Positions 28,341-37,531 are shown, counted from the stretch's first letter. The stretch is 64,000 bases of DNA from Roseomonas sp. CECT 9278 (GCF_918698155.1 NZ_CAKKLX010000005.1:124001-188000); one strand, 5' to 3'. The notes: a model not told the origin generated them from the sequence alone. Made by a program: numbers and translations.

Positions 28341-29420
28341 TCACACCCCCTCGTGCAGCGTGGCCGGCGCCAGCGGATCGGCCGCGTAGTGGCGCAGCCA
28401 GCGGATATCGGCCTCGTAGAAGGGCCGCAAATCGGGAATGCCGTGCTTGAGCATGGTGATGCGCTCGATCCCCATGCCGAAGGCGAAGCCCTGCCATTCG
28501 CGCGGGTCGATGCCGCAATTGGCCAGCACCTTCGGGTGCACCATGCCGCTGCCCAGGATCTCCAGCCAGTCGCCGCCCTTGCCCAGTTCGCCGGTCTTCC
28601 TCGACCAGCCGATATCGACCTCCATGGAGGGCTCGGTGAACGGGAAATAGGACGACCGGAAGCGCACCGGCAGGTCGGAGATGTCGAAGAAGGCGCGCAG
28701 GAAATCGATCAGGCAGCCCTTGAGGTGACCCAGCGTGATGCCGCGGTCGATCACCAGCCCCTCGACCTGGTGGAACATCGGCGAATGGGTCGCGTCATGG
28801 TCGGCGCGATAGGTGCGGCCGGGCACGATCACGCGGATCGGGGGTTCCTGCGACATCATCGTGCGGATCTGCACGGGGCTGGTATGCGTGCGCAGCACCG
28901 GCCGCCGCCCGTTCACTTCCGGCAGGTAGAAGGTGTCGTGGTCCTGCCGCGCCGGATGATGGTCGGGGATGTTGAGCGCGCCGAAATTGAACCAGTCGCC
29001 CTCGATGTCCGGCCCTTCGGCCACGGCGAAGCCCATGGCGCCGAACAGGGCGGTCAGTTCCTCCATGGTGCGCGCGATCGGGTGGATGCCGCCCTCGGCG
29101 GCGGTGCCGGCGGCGAAGGGGCGCGGCGGCAGGGTGACATCCATCCGTTCGGCCGCCAGGCGCGCATCCAGCGCCGCGGCATCGAGCACCACGCGGCGAG
29201 CATCCAGCGCGGCCTCGATCGCGCCCTTCAGCCGGTTCAGCGCGGCGCCGCGCTCCTTGCGGCTCTCGGCGGGCACCGCGCCCAGGCCCTTGAGCAGCGC
29301 GGACAGGCTGCCGGACTTGCCGAGCACGCCCACGCGCACGGCATCGAGCGCGCGCAGGTCGGTGGCGGCAGCAAGGGCGGCCTCGGTCTCGGCCTGCAGG
29401 GAAGCGAGGTCGTCGGTCAT
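28341..29420 (-). CDS. pheS: Phenylalanine--tRNA ligase alpha subunit
   Basis: A 359-residue class II aminoacyl-tRNA synthetase subunit. Class II motif 2 appears around [18 protein letters not shown], and motif 3 as [16 protein letters not shown]. The N-terminal coiled coil ([15 protein letters not shown]) binds tRNA. The start at 29420 is preferred; an ATG three codons upstream is an alternative. It sits in the order rpmI-rplT-pheS-pheT, a common translation operon; a hairpin between rplT and pheS may modulate read-through. Confidence 0.97.
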   Translation of the reverse strand: MTDDLASLQAETEAALAAATDLRALDAVRVGVLGKSGSLSALLKGLGAVPAESRKERGAALNRLKGAIEAALDARRVVLDAAALDARLAAERMDVTLPPRPFAAGTAAEGGIHPIARTMEELTALFGAMGFAVAEGPDIEGDWFNFGALNIPDHHPARQDHDTFYLPEVNGRRPVLRTHTSPVQIRTMMSQEPPIRVIVPGRTYRADHDATHSPMFHQVEGLVIDRGITLGHLKGCLIDFLRAFFDISDLPVRFRSSYFPFTEPSMEVDIGWSRKTGELGKGGDWLEILGSGMVHPKVLANCGIDPREWQGFAFGMGIERITMLKHGIPDLRPFYEADIRWLRHYAADPLAPATLHEGV

Positions 29421-29445
29421 TGGCACCATGTCCGGAACACGCAAA

Positions 29446-29477
29446 AGGGCCGCGCCCCGTCGCCGGGAAGCGGCCCT
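29446..29477 (-). terminator. Terminator/attenuator between rplT and pheS
   Basis: Read on the reverse strand, AGGGCCGC and GCGGCCCT form a perfect 8-bp stem with a 16-base loop, directly followed by TTTT. It lies 48 bp after rplT and 26 bp before pheS. It is a candidate intrinsic terminator or leader attenuator controlling pheST. Confidence 0.7.
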
Positions 29478-29524
29478 CTGCTAAACGCTGAACCGGCGCA
29501 GGGGAACCCCCGCGCCGAACGGCC

Positions 29525-29881
29525 TCAGGCGATCTTCGCCTTCGCCTGCTCGACCAGCGCCGCGAAGGCCGCCGGTTCGTCGAAGGCGAGTGCGGCCATC
29601 ACCTTGCGGTCCATCTCGATCCCCGCCGCCTTGATGCCGGCCATGAAGCGGGAATAGGTCAGGCCGTGCTCGCGCACCGCCGCGTTGATGCGCTGGATCC
29701 ACAGGCCGCGGAACTCGCGCTTCTTGTTGCGGCGGTCGCGGTAGGCGTATTGCAGCGCCTTCTCGACCCGCTCGAGCGCGGGGCGATAGGCGGTGCCGGA
29801 CCGGCCGACATAGCCCTCGGCGAGCTTGAGGACCTTCTTGTGACGGGCGTGCTTGGTGACGCCGCGCTTGACACGAGCCAT
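29525..29881 (-). CDS. rplT: 50S ribosomal protein L20
   Basis: A 118-residue basic ribosomal protein that binds 23S rRNA early in large-subunit assembly. The N-terminal basic extension ([20 protein letters not shown]) and the conserved [20 protein letters not shown] segment are intact. Length is typical (117-120). It follows rpmI with a 15-bp gap. In many bacteria L20 represses its own operon, but no leader structure for this is evident here. Confidence 0.98.
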   Translation of the reverse strand: MARVKRGVTKHARHKKVLKLAEGYVGRSGTAYRPALERVEKALQYAYRDRRNKKREFRGLWIQRINAAVREHGLTYSRFMAGIKAAGIEMDRKVMAALAFDEPAAFAALVEQAKAKIA

Positions 29882-29896
29882 GGTGCGTCCCCTCCC

Positions 29897-30103
29897 TTAC
29901 CGGTCCAGCCCATAGGGCAGCCACTGCTTCACGGTATCGCCGTCCTGCTTGTCCAGGACGTACATGCCGCGGTTCTGGCGCTTCATCTTGGTGGTCTTGG
30001 CGGTCAGCATGTGGCGCTTGTTGCCAGCGCCGGCCTTGACCTTGCCGGTCGCGGTCAGTCGGAAGCGCTTCTTCACGCTCGACTTCGTCTTCATCTTGGA
30101 CAT
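29897..30103 (-). CDS. rpmI: 50S ribosomal protein L35
   Basis: A 68-residue ribosomal protein with the typical [20 protein letters not shown] opening and the [12 protein letters not shown] middle. A strong AGGAGG ribosome-binding site precedes the ATG. It is the first gene of the rpmI-rplT unit; infC, which often precedes it, is not adjacent here. The C-terminus ([10 protein letters not shown]) agrees with alphaproteobacterial L35. Confidence 0.97.
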   Translation of the reverse strand: MSKMKTKSSVKKRFRLTATGKVKAGAGNKRHMLTAKTTKMKRQNRGMYVLDKQDGDTVKQWLPYGLDR

Positions 30104-30272
30104 TTGGCCCTCCTGTGGGGTCGGGGCGTCCCTGGCCATCGCACCATGCGACGGGGACGCGTTCTCCCGGCCGGGCATGTCCATGGGGCCACGACGCGGG
30201 AGGCGGGCGTATAGCGGCGCCCTGCCCCCACCGCAAGGCCCGCCGATCGCAACGGAGCCTTCATCCCTGCTG

Positions 30273-30917
30273 GTGTTACCTGCGCCGATCGCCGACCGGA
30301 CAGAAGGCCGCCCTCCCTTGCAGACCGTCACCGACCGGCCCGACGAGGCCCTCGACCAGGCGCTCGCGCCCCATTTCGCATCGCTGCGGGCCTTCATGGA
30401 CCGCCGCATCGCCGAACTCAGCGCCGAGGTCGCCGCCTCCGTCCAGCTCATGGGCATGAGCGAGGACGCCATCACCGCCCGCATCACCGAGGTGCACACC
30501 CAGATCGCGCGCCTGATCGCCATCCCGGTCTCCGGCGCCCGCAATTCCGGCCTGGAACTGGAAGCCGTGGTGCAGGCCACCGAGGCCGCCGCCGACACCA
30601 TCATGGAAGCCGCCGAGGCCATCCAGACCTGGCTCGACAAGGGCGGCCGGGATGCGGACTCCATCGCCGCGCTGAACGACCGCGTCGCCACCATCTTCCA
30701 GGCCTGCTCCTTCCAGGACCTGACCGGCCAGCGCATCCGCCGCGCCATCAAGCAGCTCCAGCAGGTGGAAACCATGCTGGAAGGCCTGATGCCCGGCGGC
30801 ACGCCGACCGACACGCCGAAGCTCGAAGTGGTCGGCCACGCGCCCACCGTCGCGGAACCGGCGCTGGCCGGCCCGGACCTGGCGCAGGCCGAGATCGACC
30901 GGCTGCTGAACGGCTGA
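30273..30917 (+). CDS. CheZ-like protein phosphatase
   Basis: A protein of about 214 residues, mostly a long amphipathic helix bundle. The conserved C-terminal core [17 protein letters not shown] (Gln148 of this start being the likely catalytic glutamine) matches the active-site region of CheZ, which dephosphorylates the response regulator CheY. The tail [13 protein letters not shown] resembles the CheZ CheY-binding peptide. No chemotaxis genes are nearby. The start is uncertain: GTG 30273, TTG 30318 and ATG 30177 are all in frame. It is divergent from rpmI. It might act on a different receiver-domain protein. Confidence 0.75.
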   Translation: MLPAPIADRTEGRPPLQTVTDRPDEALDQALAPHFASLRAFMDRRIAELSAEVAASVQLMGMSEDAITARITEVHTQIARLIAIPVSGARNSGLELEAVVQATEAAADTIMEAAEAIQTWLDKGGRDADSIAALNDRVATIFQACSFQDLTGQRIRRAIKQLQQVETMLEGLMPGGTPTDTPKLEVVGHAPTVAEPALAGPDLAQAEIDRLLNG

Positions 30918-30937
30918 GGGGCGGCGCCCGCGCCCGC

Positions 30938-31516
30938 TCAGTTCAACCGCCGCCCGCCGGACGCCGTGAAGCCGGTGCCCCCGGCGGCGCTGGGCGTGAA
31001 GCGCATCGGCACCGCCACCAGCGCGCCGCAGGCCTCGAAGACCCAGGTCTCGGCCCAGGGCCGGGTGCGCCGGGTCGCGGTCGGCTCGCTGTCGGTGCCC
31101 TCGAGATCGGCGGAGCCGGGCCGGACCTGCGGGCAATTCGGCGCCGCGACGCGCGCGGCCGCCACCGCGGCCTGCATGGCATCGCGCTGCAGCACGGGGT
31201 CGGTCACGGTGGTGCCGGCCAGCGTCTCGACCAGCCGCCCGCTCCCGTCCGGCAGCACCAACGCCAGGTAGTTCCGCTGCGACCGCCGGCCGCAGCCCTC
31301 GACCAGGATGCGGTGATAGGTCGCCTCGCGCACCGTCGCGTCGGTGAATACCGCGGGCGGCGCCGCCGGGCGCGCGGTCGCCGCCGGGCAATCGCCCTGC
31401 GCGATGAAGGCGCGGGCGCGCTGGAGCACCGCCGCCTCCGCAGGCGTCGGCGCTTGGGCGAGGGCCGGACTGGCGGCGACCAGCAGGGCAAGCACGCGGC
31501 AGGCGATGGCGTTCAT
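30938..31516 (-). CDS. Secreted protein of unknown function
   Basis: A 192-residue protein with an N-terminal signal peptide (residues 1-20, ending ALA-Q). The mature part has four cysteines (GDC, EGC, APNC, EAC), probably forming disulphides in the periplasm. I recognise no family. It converges on the CheZ-like gene with a 20-bp gap and diverges from dapF. It is relatively rich in Pro, Ala and Arg. Confidence 0.7.
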   Translation of the reverse strand: MNAIACRVLALLVAASPALAQAPTPAEAAVLQRARAFIAQGDCPAATARPAAPPAVFTDATVREATYHRILVEGCGRRSQRNYLALVLPDGSGRLVETLAGTTVTDPVLQRDAMQAAVAAARVAAPNCPQVRPGSADLEGTDSEPTATRRTRPWAETWVFEACGALVAVPMRFTPSAAGGTGFTASGGRRLN

Positions 31517-31665
31517 CTGGCATGTTCCGGCGAGGCGACACCGCCTCCATCCGCCCAGCATGCCAAACCGGCGCGCCTGGCGCAGCCACGTCCTGCCGTG
31601 CCGGGCAGCCCCGCGCGCGCCACGGGTTCCGGCGACGCCCCGCGCGTTCTATATGCGCTGCCAGA

Positions 31666-32496
31666 ATGCTCCCGTTCCGCAAGATGCACGGCCTGGGCAA
31701 CGACTTCGTCGTGCTGGATGCGCGCGCGCATGCGCTGCCCATCACGCCGGCCCGCGCCGCCGCCATCGCGGACCGCCGCTTCGGGATCGGCTGCGACCAG
31801 TTCATCGTGCTGGAACCGCCACCCGCCGGCGCGGACGTGTTCATGCGCATCCGCAACCCGGATGGCTCCGAGGCCGGCGCCTGCGGCAATGCCACGCGCT
31901 GCATCGCCTCCCTGGTGGCGGACGAACGCGGCGCCGACCGCGTGGTGGTGCGCACCATCGCTGGCGACCTGCCGGTGGAACGCCTGCCCGGCGGGCTATG
32001 GCGCGCCGACATGGGCCCGGCGCGGCTGCGCTGGAACGACGTGCCGCTGGCGCAGGAGGCCGACACGCTGCATGTGCCCCTCGCCCTCGGCCCGGTGAGC
32101 GATCCCGCCGCCTGCTCCATGGGCAATCCGCACGCGACCTTCTTCGTGCCGGACCTGGACGCGATCGACGTCGCGACACTTGGCCCCGCGCTGGAAAACG
32201 CCCCCATCTTCCCAGACCGCGCGAATATCGGCTTCGCGCAGGTGCTCTCGCCCGACCACATCCGCCTGGTCATGTGGGAACGCGGCGCGGGCATGACATT
32301 GGCCTGCGGGTCGGGCGCCTGCGCCACCATCGTCAACGCCGCGCGCCGCGGGCTGACCGGCCGGCGCGCCACCATCACCATGCCCGGCGGCGACCTGCTG
32401 CTGGAATGGCGCGAGGCCGACGGCCATGTCCTGATGACCGGCCCGGTCGCCACCGCCTTCACCGGCACGCTGGACCTGGACGCCTACGCGCCATGA
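31666..32496 (+). CDS. dapF: Diaminopimelate epimerase
   Basis: A 276-residue PLP-independent epimerase that converts LL- to meso-diaminopimelate for lysine and peptidoglycan synthesis. The two catalytic cysteines are present: Cys73 in ACGNATRC and Cys214 in ACGSGACAT. The N-terminus [15 protein letters not shown] is diagnostic. Start at 31666 is the family start. The stop overlaps mtaB (ATGA), and ftsY follows in turn, a gene order conserved in alphaproteobacteria. Confidence 0.97.
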   Translation: MLPFRKMHGLGNDFVVLDARAHALPITPARAAAIADRRFGIGCDQFIVLEPPPAGADVFMRIRNPDGSEAGACGNATRCIASLVADERGADRVVVRTIAGDLPVERLPGGLWRADMGPARLRWNDVPLAQEADTLHVPLALGPVSDPAACSMGNPHATFFVPDLDAIDVATLGPALENAPIFPDRANIGFAQVLSPDHIRLVMWERGAGMTLACGSGACATIVNAARRGLTGRRATITMPGGDLLLEWREADGHVLMTGPVATAFTGTLDLDAYAP

Positions 32497-33737
32497 GTGT
32501 CGAGGTGCTGACCTTCGGCTGCCGGCTGAACACCTATGAATCCGAGGCGATGCGCGACCTGGTGGCGAAGGCCGGCCACGCCGGCGCCATCGTGGTCAAC
32601 ACCTGCGCCGTCACCGCCGAGGCCGAGCGCCAGGCCCGCCAGGCCATCCGGAAGGCGCATCGCGACAACCCCGGCGCGCGCATCATCGTCACCGGCTGCG
32701 CCGCGCAGATCGCACCCGAGACGTGGTCCGCCATCCCCGGCGTCGATCGCGTCATCGGCAATGCCGACAAGCTCAAGCCGGAGACCTGGGCGGGCCTCGA
32801 CGCGCCCCCCGCCCCGGTCAGCGACATCATGGCCGCGACCGAAACGGCGGCGCATCTCGTCACCGAATTCGCCGGCCGCGCCCGCGCCTTCGTGCAGGTC
32901 CAGCAGGGCTGCGACCACCGCTGCACCTTCTGCGTCATCCCCTTCGGCCGCGGCCCGTCGCGATCCGTGCCGATCGGCGTCATCGTCGAACAGGTGCGCG
33001 CGCTGGTGGCCGCCGGATACCGCGAAGTGGTGCTGACCGGCGTGGACATCACCTCCTACGGCCCCGACCTGCCGGGGAAGCCGGCTCTCGGCCAGATGGT
33101 GCGCCGCCTGCTGGCGCTGGTGCCGGAATTGCCGCGGCTGCGGCTGTCCTCGCTGGACCCGGTCGAAGTCGATGACGACCTCTGGCGCCTGATCGCCGAG
33201 GAACCGCGGCTGATGCCGCACCTGCATCTCTCGCTCCAGCACGGCTCCGACCTGATCCTCAAGCGCATGAAGCGCCGGCACCTGCGCGCCGACGCCATCG
33301 CGCTCGCCGAGCGCGCCCGCCGCCTGCGCCCGGGCATCGTCTTCGGCGCCGACCTCATCGCCGGCTTCCCGACCGAGACGGACTCCCACTTCGCCGACAC
33401 CCTCTCCCTGGTCGAGGCGTGCAACCTCTCCTTCCTGCATGTGTTCCCCTATTCCGAACGTCCCGATACGCCCGCGGCCCGCATGCCGCAGCTGCCGGTG
33501 CCGGTCCGCCGCGAAAGGGCCGCGCGCCTGCGCATGGCCGGGGCGCAGGCAGCCGCGCGGCTGTTCACCGCGCGCATCGGCCAGGAGGAAGACGTGCTCT
33601 TCGAACACCCCGACCGTGGCCACACGCAGCATTTCGCGCCGCTGCGCCTGGCCAGCGGCACCGCCGCGCCCGGCGAGATCCGCCGCCTGCGCGTGACCGC
33701 CGCCGCCGCCGACACGCTGCTGGCTGAGGCCGCCTGA
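32493..33737 (+). CDS. mtaB: tRNA t6A37 methylthiotransferase MtaB
   Basis: A 414-residue radical-SAM enzyme that adds the 2-methylthio group to N6-threonylcarbamoyladenosine 37 in tRNA. The N-terminal methylthiotransferase domain carries three cysteines (FGCRLN, VNTCAVT, VTGCAAQ) for one Fe-S cluster. The radical-SAM motif is Cys140-X3-Cys144-X2-Cys147. A TRAM-like C-terminus ([15 protein letters not shown]) is present though short. It overlaps dapF by 4 bases and ftsY by 1 (TGATG). Confidence 0.95.
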   Translation: MSVEVLTFGCRLNTYESEAMRDLVAKAGHAGAIVVNTCAVTAEAERQARQAIRKAHRDNPGARIIVTGCAAQIAPETWSAIPGVDRVIGNADKLKPETWAGLDAPPAPVSDIMAATETAAHLVTEFAGRARAFVQVQQGCDHRCTFCVIPFGRGPSRSVPIGVIVEQVRALVAAGYREVVLTGVDITSYGPDLPGKPALGQMVRRLLALVPELPRLRLSSLDPVEVDDDLWRLIAEEPRLMPHLHLSLQHGSDLILKRMKRRHLRADAIALAERARRLRPGIVFGADLIAGFPTETDSHFADTLSLVEACNLSFLHVFPYSERPDTPAARMPQLPVPVRRERAARLRMAGAQAAARLFTARIGQEEDVLFEHPDRGHTQHFAPLRLASGTAAPGEIRRLRVTAAAADTLLAEAA

Positions 33738-34948
33738 TGGCGTTGCGCGCACTCTGGTCCCGCCTGCGCGGCAGCGACCCCGCCCAGCCCGGCCCGCCGC
33801 CCGAACCGCAGCGCGACGACACGCCCCCGCCGCCGGAGGCGCCCGCGCGCCCGCCGGAACCCCCCGCCGCACCGCCGCCGCCGATCGAGGACCCGACCCC
33901 CGATCGCCCGGCGGAATCCCCGCCGCCCGACCGGGACCCGCCCGCCGACGCCCCGCCGGTGGAACTGCCGCCCCCCGCGCAGCTTCCGCCCCTCGAAGCC
34001 CCGCCGGCCATCGCCGAGGAACCAGCCCGCCAGGGCTGGTTCTCGCGCCTCAAGGCCGGGTTGTCGCGCTCGACGGCGAAGCTCACCGAGAGCGTCACGG
34101 CGGTCTTCACCAAGCGCAAGCTGGACGATGCCGCGCTGGAGGAGCTCGAGGAAACGCTGATCGCCGCCGACCTCGGCGTTGCGGCGTCAGGCCGGATCGT
34201 CGAGGCCTTCCGCCGCACCCGCTTCGGCCGCGAAGTCACCGACGAGGAGGTGAAGGCGACGCTGGCCGAGGAAATCGCCGCGATCCTCACGCCCGTCGCC
34301 ACGCCGCTGCTGATCGAACGCGCGCGCGCCCCGCATGTCGTGCTGGTGGTCGGCGTGAACGGCACCGGCAAGACCACCACCATCGCCAAGCTCGCCCGCC
34401 AGTATCGCGACCAGGGGCTGCGCGCCGGCATGGTTGCCGGCGACACCTTCCGCGCCGCCGCGGTCGAGCAGCTCCAGGTCTGGGCCGATCGCACCGGCGC
34501 GCGCTTCTTCCCCCCCGCCAAGCCCGGCGCCGACGCCGCGGGCCTGGCCTTCGACGCACTCACCACCGCGCGCACCGAGGGCCTCGACGTCCTGCTGGTC
34601 GACACCGCCGGCCGCCTGCACAACAAATCCGCGCTGATGGAGGAACTCCGAAAGGTCGTCCGCATCATCCGCCGCGTGGACGACACCGCGCCGCATTCGG
34701 TGCTGCTGGTGCTGGATGCCACCACCGGCCAGAACGCCGTGCAGCAGGTGAAGGTGTTCAAGGAAATGGTCGACGTCACCGGCCTGGCGGTGACCAAGCT
34801 GGATGGCTCCGCCAAGGGCGGCGTGGTGGTGGCGCTGGCGCAGGAATTCGCGCTGCCGGTGCATGTGGTCGGCGTCGGCGAGAAGGCCGAGGATTTGCGC
34901 CCCTTCGAGGCGCGCGACTATGCGCGCGGGCTGCTGGGGCTGGACTGA
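33737..34948 (+). CDS. ftsY: Signal recognition particle receptor FtsY
   Basis: A 403-residue SRP receptor GTPase that docks ribosome-SRP complexes at the inner membrane. The N-terminal 95 residues are a low-complexity Pro/Glu/Asp-rich acidic region of the type found in proteobacterial FtsY. The N-domain follows (residues about 100-190), then the G domain with GVNGTGKTTT (from residue 206), the DTAGRLHNK G3 region and TKLDGSAKGG. The start overlaps the mtaB stop by one base. It is the third gene in the dapF-mtaB-ftsY operon. Confidence 0.97.
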   Translation: MALRALWSRLRGSDPAQPGPPPEPQRDDTPPPPEAPARPPEPPAAPPPPIEDPTPDRPAESPPPDRDPPADAPPVELPPPAQLPPLEAPPAIAEEPARQGWFSRLKAGLSRSTAKLTESVTAVFTKRKLDDAALEELEETLIAADLGVAASGRIVEAFRRTRFGREVTDEEVKATLAEEIAAILTPVATPLLIERARAPHVVLVVGVNGTGKTTTIAKLARQYRDQGLRAGMVAGDTFRAAAVEQLQVWADRTGARFFPPAKPGADAAGLAFDALTTARTEGLDVLLVDTAGRLHNKSALMEELRKVVRIIRRVDDTAPHSVLLVLDATTGQNAVQQVKVFKEMVDVTGLAVTKLDGSAKGGVVVALAQEFALPVHVVGVGEKAEDLRPFEARDYARGLLGLD

Positions 34949-34994
34949 TCCGCCCGACCGGCCGCATGGTCCGCGCACTCCGCGAGGACACGCC

Positions 34995-35564
34995 ATGACA
35001 AAGCCGATCGCCCGCACCCCCATCCCCGACATCGCCAGCCTGCCGGACGACATCCGGGATCGCATCCTGACGGTGCAGCAGAAATCCGGCTTCATCCCGA
35101 ACGTCTTCCTGATGCTGGCCCATCGCCCGGCCGAATTCCGCGCCTTCATGGCCTATCACGACACGCTGATGGACAAGTCCGAAGGCATCACCAAGGCCGA
35201 GCGCGAGATGATCGTCGTCGCCGTCTCCGCGCTGAACCAGTGCCAGTATTGCGTGGTGGCGCATGGCGCGATCCTGCGCATCCGCGCCAGGAACCCGCTG
35301 ATCGCCGATCAGGTCGCGGCCAATTGGCGCAAGGCCGACATCACCGACAAGCAGAAGGCGATGCTGGATTTCGCCATCAAGGTGACGCTGCGCGCCAACG
35401 AGGTGAACGACGCCGACCACGACGCCCTGCGCGCCGCCGGCTTCGACGACGAAGCCATCTGGGACATCGCCGCCATCGCCGCCTTCTTCGGCATGTCGAA
35501 CCGCCTGGCCAATGTCACCAGCCTGCGCCCGAACGACGAATTCTATGCCATGGGCCGCGCATGA
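34995..35564 (+). CDS. AhpD-like peroxidase-related protein
   Basis: A 189-residue all-helical carboxymuconolactone decarboxylase/AhpD-family protein. The CXXC-H motif is intact (Cys83, Cys86, His90 in CQYCVVAH), suggesting thiol peroxidase or redox-relay activity, as in the peroxidase-related enzyme subfamily. The first copy of a 26-bp repeat array runs over its last codons (35552 onward), so the C-terminus MGRA is partly derived from the repeat. It is 46 bp downstream of ftsY and could be co-transcribed with it. Confidence 0.9.
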   Translation: MTKPIARTPIPDIASLPDDIRDRILTVQQKSGFIPNVFLMLAHRPAEFRAFMAYHDTLMDKSEGITKAEREMIVVAVSALNQCQYCVVAHGAILRIRARNPLIADQVAANWRKADITDKQKAMLDFAIKVTLRANEVNDADHDALRAAGFDDEAIWDIAAIAAFFGMSNRLANVTSLRPNDEFYAMGRA

Positions 35565-35760
35565 GCGCGGAGGCGATGGGCCGCGCGTGAGCGCAGCTGC
35601 GATGGTCCGCGCCGGCGCGCCGACGCCACGGTTCGCGCCTGAACGCGGACGCCGCAGGCCGCGCCGGAGCGCGGACCCCACGGGCCGCGCGTGAGCGCGT
35701 AAGCAATCGGCCCCGCACGAGCGCGGGCACAACGGCCCGCGGCTGAGCGCGGATGCCATC
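35552..35760. repeat. Eight-copy 26-bp-period hairpin repeat array
   Basis: Eight consecutive units, starting at 35552, 35578, 35604, 35630, 35656, 35682, 35708 and 35734, recur with an exact period of 26 bp. The consensus is GGGCCGCGCGTGAGCGCGG followed by about 7 less-conserved bases. Most units contain an inverted repeat (CCGCGC and GCGCGG around a four-base loop, often GTGA), so each could fold as a small hairpin in RNA or DNA. Units differ by several substitutions but not in length. The array begins in the end of the upstream gene and stops exactly before the ribosome-binding site of the creatininase gene. It is not a CRISPR, since there are no unique spacers. Function unknown. Confidence 0.9.
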
Positions 35761-35773
35761 GGAAGGATACGCG

Positions 35774-36571
35774 ATGACCGAAACCCGCTGGGAACGCCTG
35801 ACCGCGCCGCAGCTGCGCGCGCTGGCGGACCGCAACGCCGTGGTGGTGGTGCCGGTCGCGAGCCTCGAACAGCACGGCCCGCACCTGCCGGTCTGGACCG
35901 ACAGCTTCATCGGCCATGCGGTGTCCGTCCGCGCGGCGGAGCTGTGCGAAGACCTGCCGGCGGTGGTCACGCCGCCGATGTGGCTCGGCCTGTCCGAGCA
36001 CCACTTCCCCTTCGGCGGCACGATCAGCCTGGACTACGCGACCTTCGCCGCGGTGCTGCGCTGCATCGTGAAGTCCCTGCTGGCGGATGGCTTCTCGCGC
36101 GTCATGCTGTTCAACAGCCATGGCGGCAACATCGACCCGCTGGCGGTGAGCGCGCGCGAACTGGCGCATGAATTCGGCATCCCGGTGCTGACCACGACGG
36201 TCACCAAGGTGGCACCCGCGGCCATCGCCGCCGCGCTCACCGCGCAGAAGGCCATGCACCACGCCTGCGAGGCCGAGACGAGCCTGTGGCTGCACCTCGA
36301 CCCGTCGCAGGTGCGCCAGGAGGAGATCGCGAATTCCGTCTCGCCCGGGAATTTCGATGCCGGGCAGCAGGTGTCCTCGCGCTTCTGGTCGTTCAGCGAA
36401 CGCGCGCCGGTCACCGGCGTGCGCGGCGATGCGCGCGCCGCGACCGCCGAGAAGGGCCGCGCGATCTTCGAGGCGATGGCCGAGGGCCTGGCGCGCGAAT
36501 TGCGCGATACCACCAACTGGTCGCCGCCGGACGACGTGTGGGCGCGCGGGCGGGCGCAAGGCAAGCGGTGA
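35774..36571 (+). CDS. Creatininase family amidohydrolase
   Basis: A 265-residue metal-dependent amidohydrolase of the creatininase/MftE family. The metal-binding pattern is present: SLEQHGPHLP (Glu, His), WTDSF (Asp), FNSHGGNID (His, Asn) and a Glu in the CEAETSLW segment. It may open a lactam or hydrolyse a small amide. A GGAAGGA ribosome-binding site sits right after the hairpin array. Its stop overlaps the next gene (GTGA), a C39-like peptidase, suggesting a joint role in cutting a cyclic or peptide substrate. Confidence 0.9.
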   Translation: MTETRWERLTAPQLRALADRNAVVVVPVASLEQHGPHLPVWTDSFIGHAVSVRAAELCEDLPAVVTPPMWLGLSEHHFPFGGTISLDYATFAAVLRCIVKSLLADGFSRVMLFNSHGGNIDPLAVSARELAHEFGIPVLTTTVTKVAPAAIAAALTAQKAMHHACEAETSLWLHLDPSQVRQEEIANSVSPGNFDAGQQVSSRFWSFSERAPVTGVRGDARAATAEKGRAIFEAMAEGLARELRDTTNWSPPDDVWARGRAQGKR

Positions 36572-37173
36572 TCCCGCCATTCTACGGCCAGTGGGAGTCC
36601 GCGCATCGCATCGGCGACATCCTCTCGGGCGCGCTGGCGGCGCAGGATGATCCGCTCTGGCCGCGCTCCGGCGCCGCCGGCGCCGCCGACTACGCGCGCT
36701 GGGCGGACCATCTGTGCGGCGTGGCCTGCCTGCGCATGGCGCTGGCCGCGCGCGGCATCGCCCCGCCGCGCGCCTTCGACCTGGCGCGGGAGCTCACGTA
36801 TCGCGGCGGCTACGTGCTGCAGCCGGATGGCGGCATCCGCGGGCTGATCTACGCGCCCACCGTGGCCTGGCTGCGCGAGGCGCACGGCATCGCCGCCGAG
36901 GTGCGGGTGGATGTGCCGGCACAGGACATCCCGGCGCTGGTGGCGGATGGGGGGCTGTTCATCGCCTCGGTCCATCCGGCGATCCGCTGGCCGGACCGCG
37001 ACCCGCCGGCGCGCGGCGGGCACCTGGTGCTGGTCTTCGGCGTGCAGGATGGCGCGCTGCGGCTGCACAACCCGTCGGGCGACAGCGCCGCGTCGCAGCG
37101 CGATGCGCGCGTGCGGCTGGACCGTTTCGCCCGCGGCTATGCCGGGCGGGGCATCCTGCTGGCCGCGGGCTGA
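36568..37173 (+). CDS. C39-like cysteine peptidase
   Basis: A 201-residue protein from a GTG start overlapping the creatininase stop. Cys50 in HLCGVACLRMAL, His152 in GGHLVLVFG and Asn168 in HNPSG form a papain-like Cys-His-Asn set in the spacing of C39_2 peptidases. There is no signal peptide, no ABC transporter domain and no leader-peptide substrate gene nearby. It is likely a stand-alone cytosolic peptidase acting with the creatininase-family partner. The exact substrate is unknown. Confidence 0.75.
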   Translation: MIPPFYGQWESAHRIGDILSGALAAQDDPLWPRSGAAGAADYARWADHLCGVACLRMALAARGIAPPRAFDLARELTYRGGYVLQPDGGIRGLIYAPTVAWLREAHGIAAEVRVDVPAQDIPALVADGGLFIASVHPAIRWPDRDPPARGGHLVLVFGVQDGALRLHNPSGDSAASQRDARVRLDRFARGYAGRGILLAAG

Positions 37174-37224
37174 GCCCCCCGCCGCACGCGGCGCGGCCCG
37201 ACGCCATGCTGGACAGCGGCAAAA

Positions 37225-37239
37225 GTTCCTGTTATGTTC
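37225..37239 (+). promoter_or_regulatory. Candidate alphaproteobacterial LexA (SOS) box
   Basis: GTTC at 37225-37228 and GTTC at 37236-37239 are separated by exactly 7 bases, the direct-repeat pattern used by LexA in many alphaproteobacteria. It lies in an A/T-rich pocket that looks like a promoter, but no damage-response gene follows; the next gene is fdhD. Chance occurrence or an orphan site is possible. Confidence 0.45.
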
Positions 37240-37440
37240 CTAACACCAAGGGGGAAGTGTGTCCGCCCGGCGGCCCAGGCCAGGGCGATGACGTCGCGTC
37301 ACCCTGGCGCCGGCATCCGCCGCCGATCCGTTCCGGGCTGCCCGCGGCGGCGTCCGCTCGCCGCTGCCCGCCGCAGCGCCCGCGCGGGCAGGCGCATCGG
37401 CTCGCCGATCGGGCGAGCCCGTCCGGTCGCGATCCGCGCC

Positions 37441-37467
37441 AAAATCCTAAAATCCTAAAATCCTAAA
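37441..37467. repeat. Triple AAAATCCT tandem repeat
   Basis: Three perfect head-to-tail copies of the octamer AAAATCCT (37441-37464), followed by AAA. This is an A/T-rich island in a very G+C-rich background, 65 bp upstream of the fdhD start. Octamer repeats of this kind can expand or shrink by slippage. Effects on fdhD expression are speculative. Confidence 0.85.
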
Positions 37468-37531
37468 GTGCCGAGGCGGCGTGCTGGCAGGCTCGGTTGC
37501 CGGCGCGCCCGTCCCCGCCCATCTTCCGCCC

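Larger units (their letters stand above)
37174..37531. other. Intergenic region with SOS-like box and octamer repeat
   Basis: This 358-bp gap before fdhD has no gene I can support. It contains an A/T-richer promoter-like patch with a GTTC-N7-GTTC element (37225-37239), a G+C-rich stretch that could be a decayed reading frame, and three tandem AAAATCCT copies (37441-37464). A 74-codon frame starting at 37234 lacks a ribosome-binding site and family features. Confidence 0.5.

Noticed and set aside
35552-35760. CRISPR array
   Set aside because: The period is 26 bp with no unique spacers and no cas genes; it is a tandem hairpin repeat.
37234-37458. Possible SOS-controlled 74-residue protein
   Set aside because: The start codon lies inside the putative LexA box, there is no ribosome-binding site, and the product is Arg/Pro-rich with no family features.
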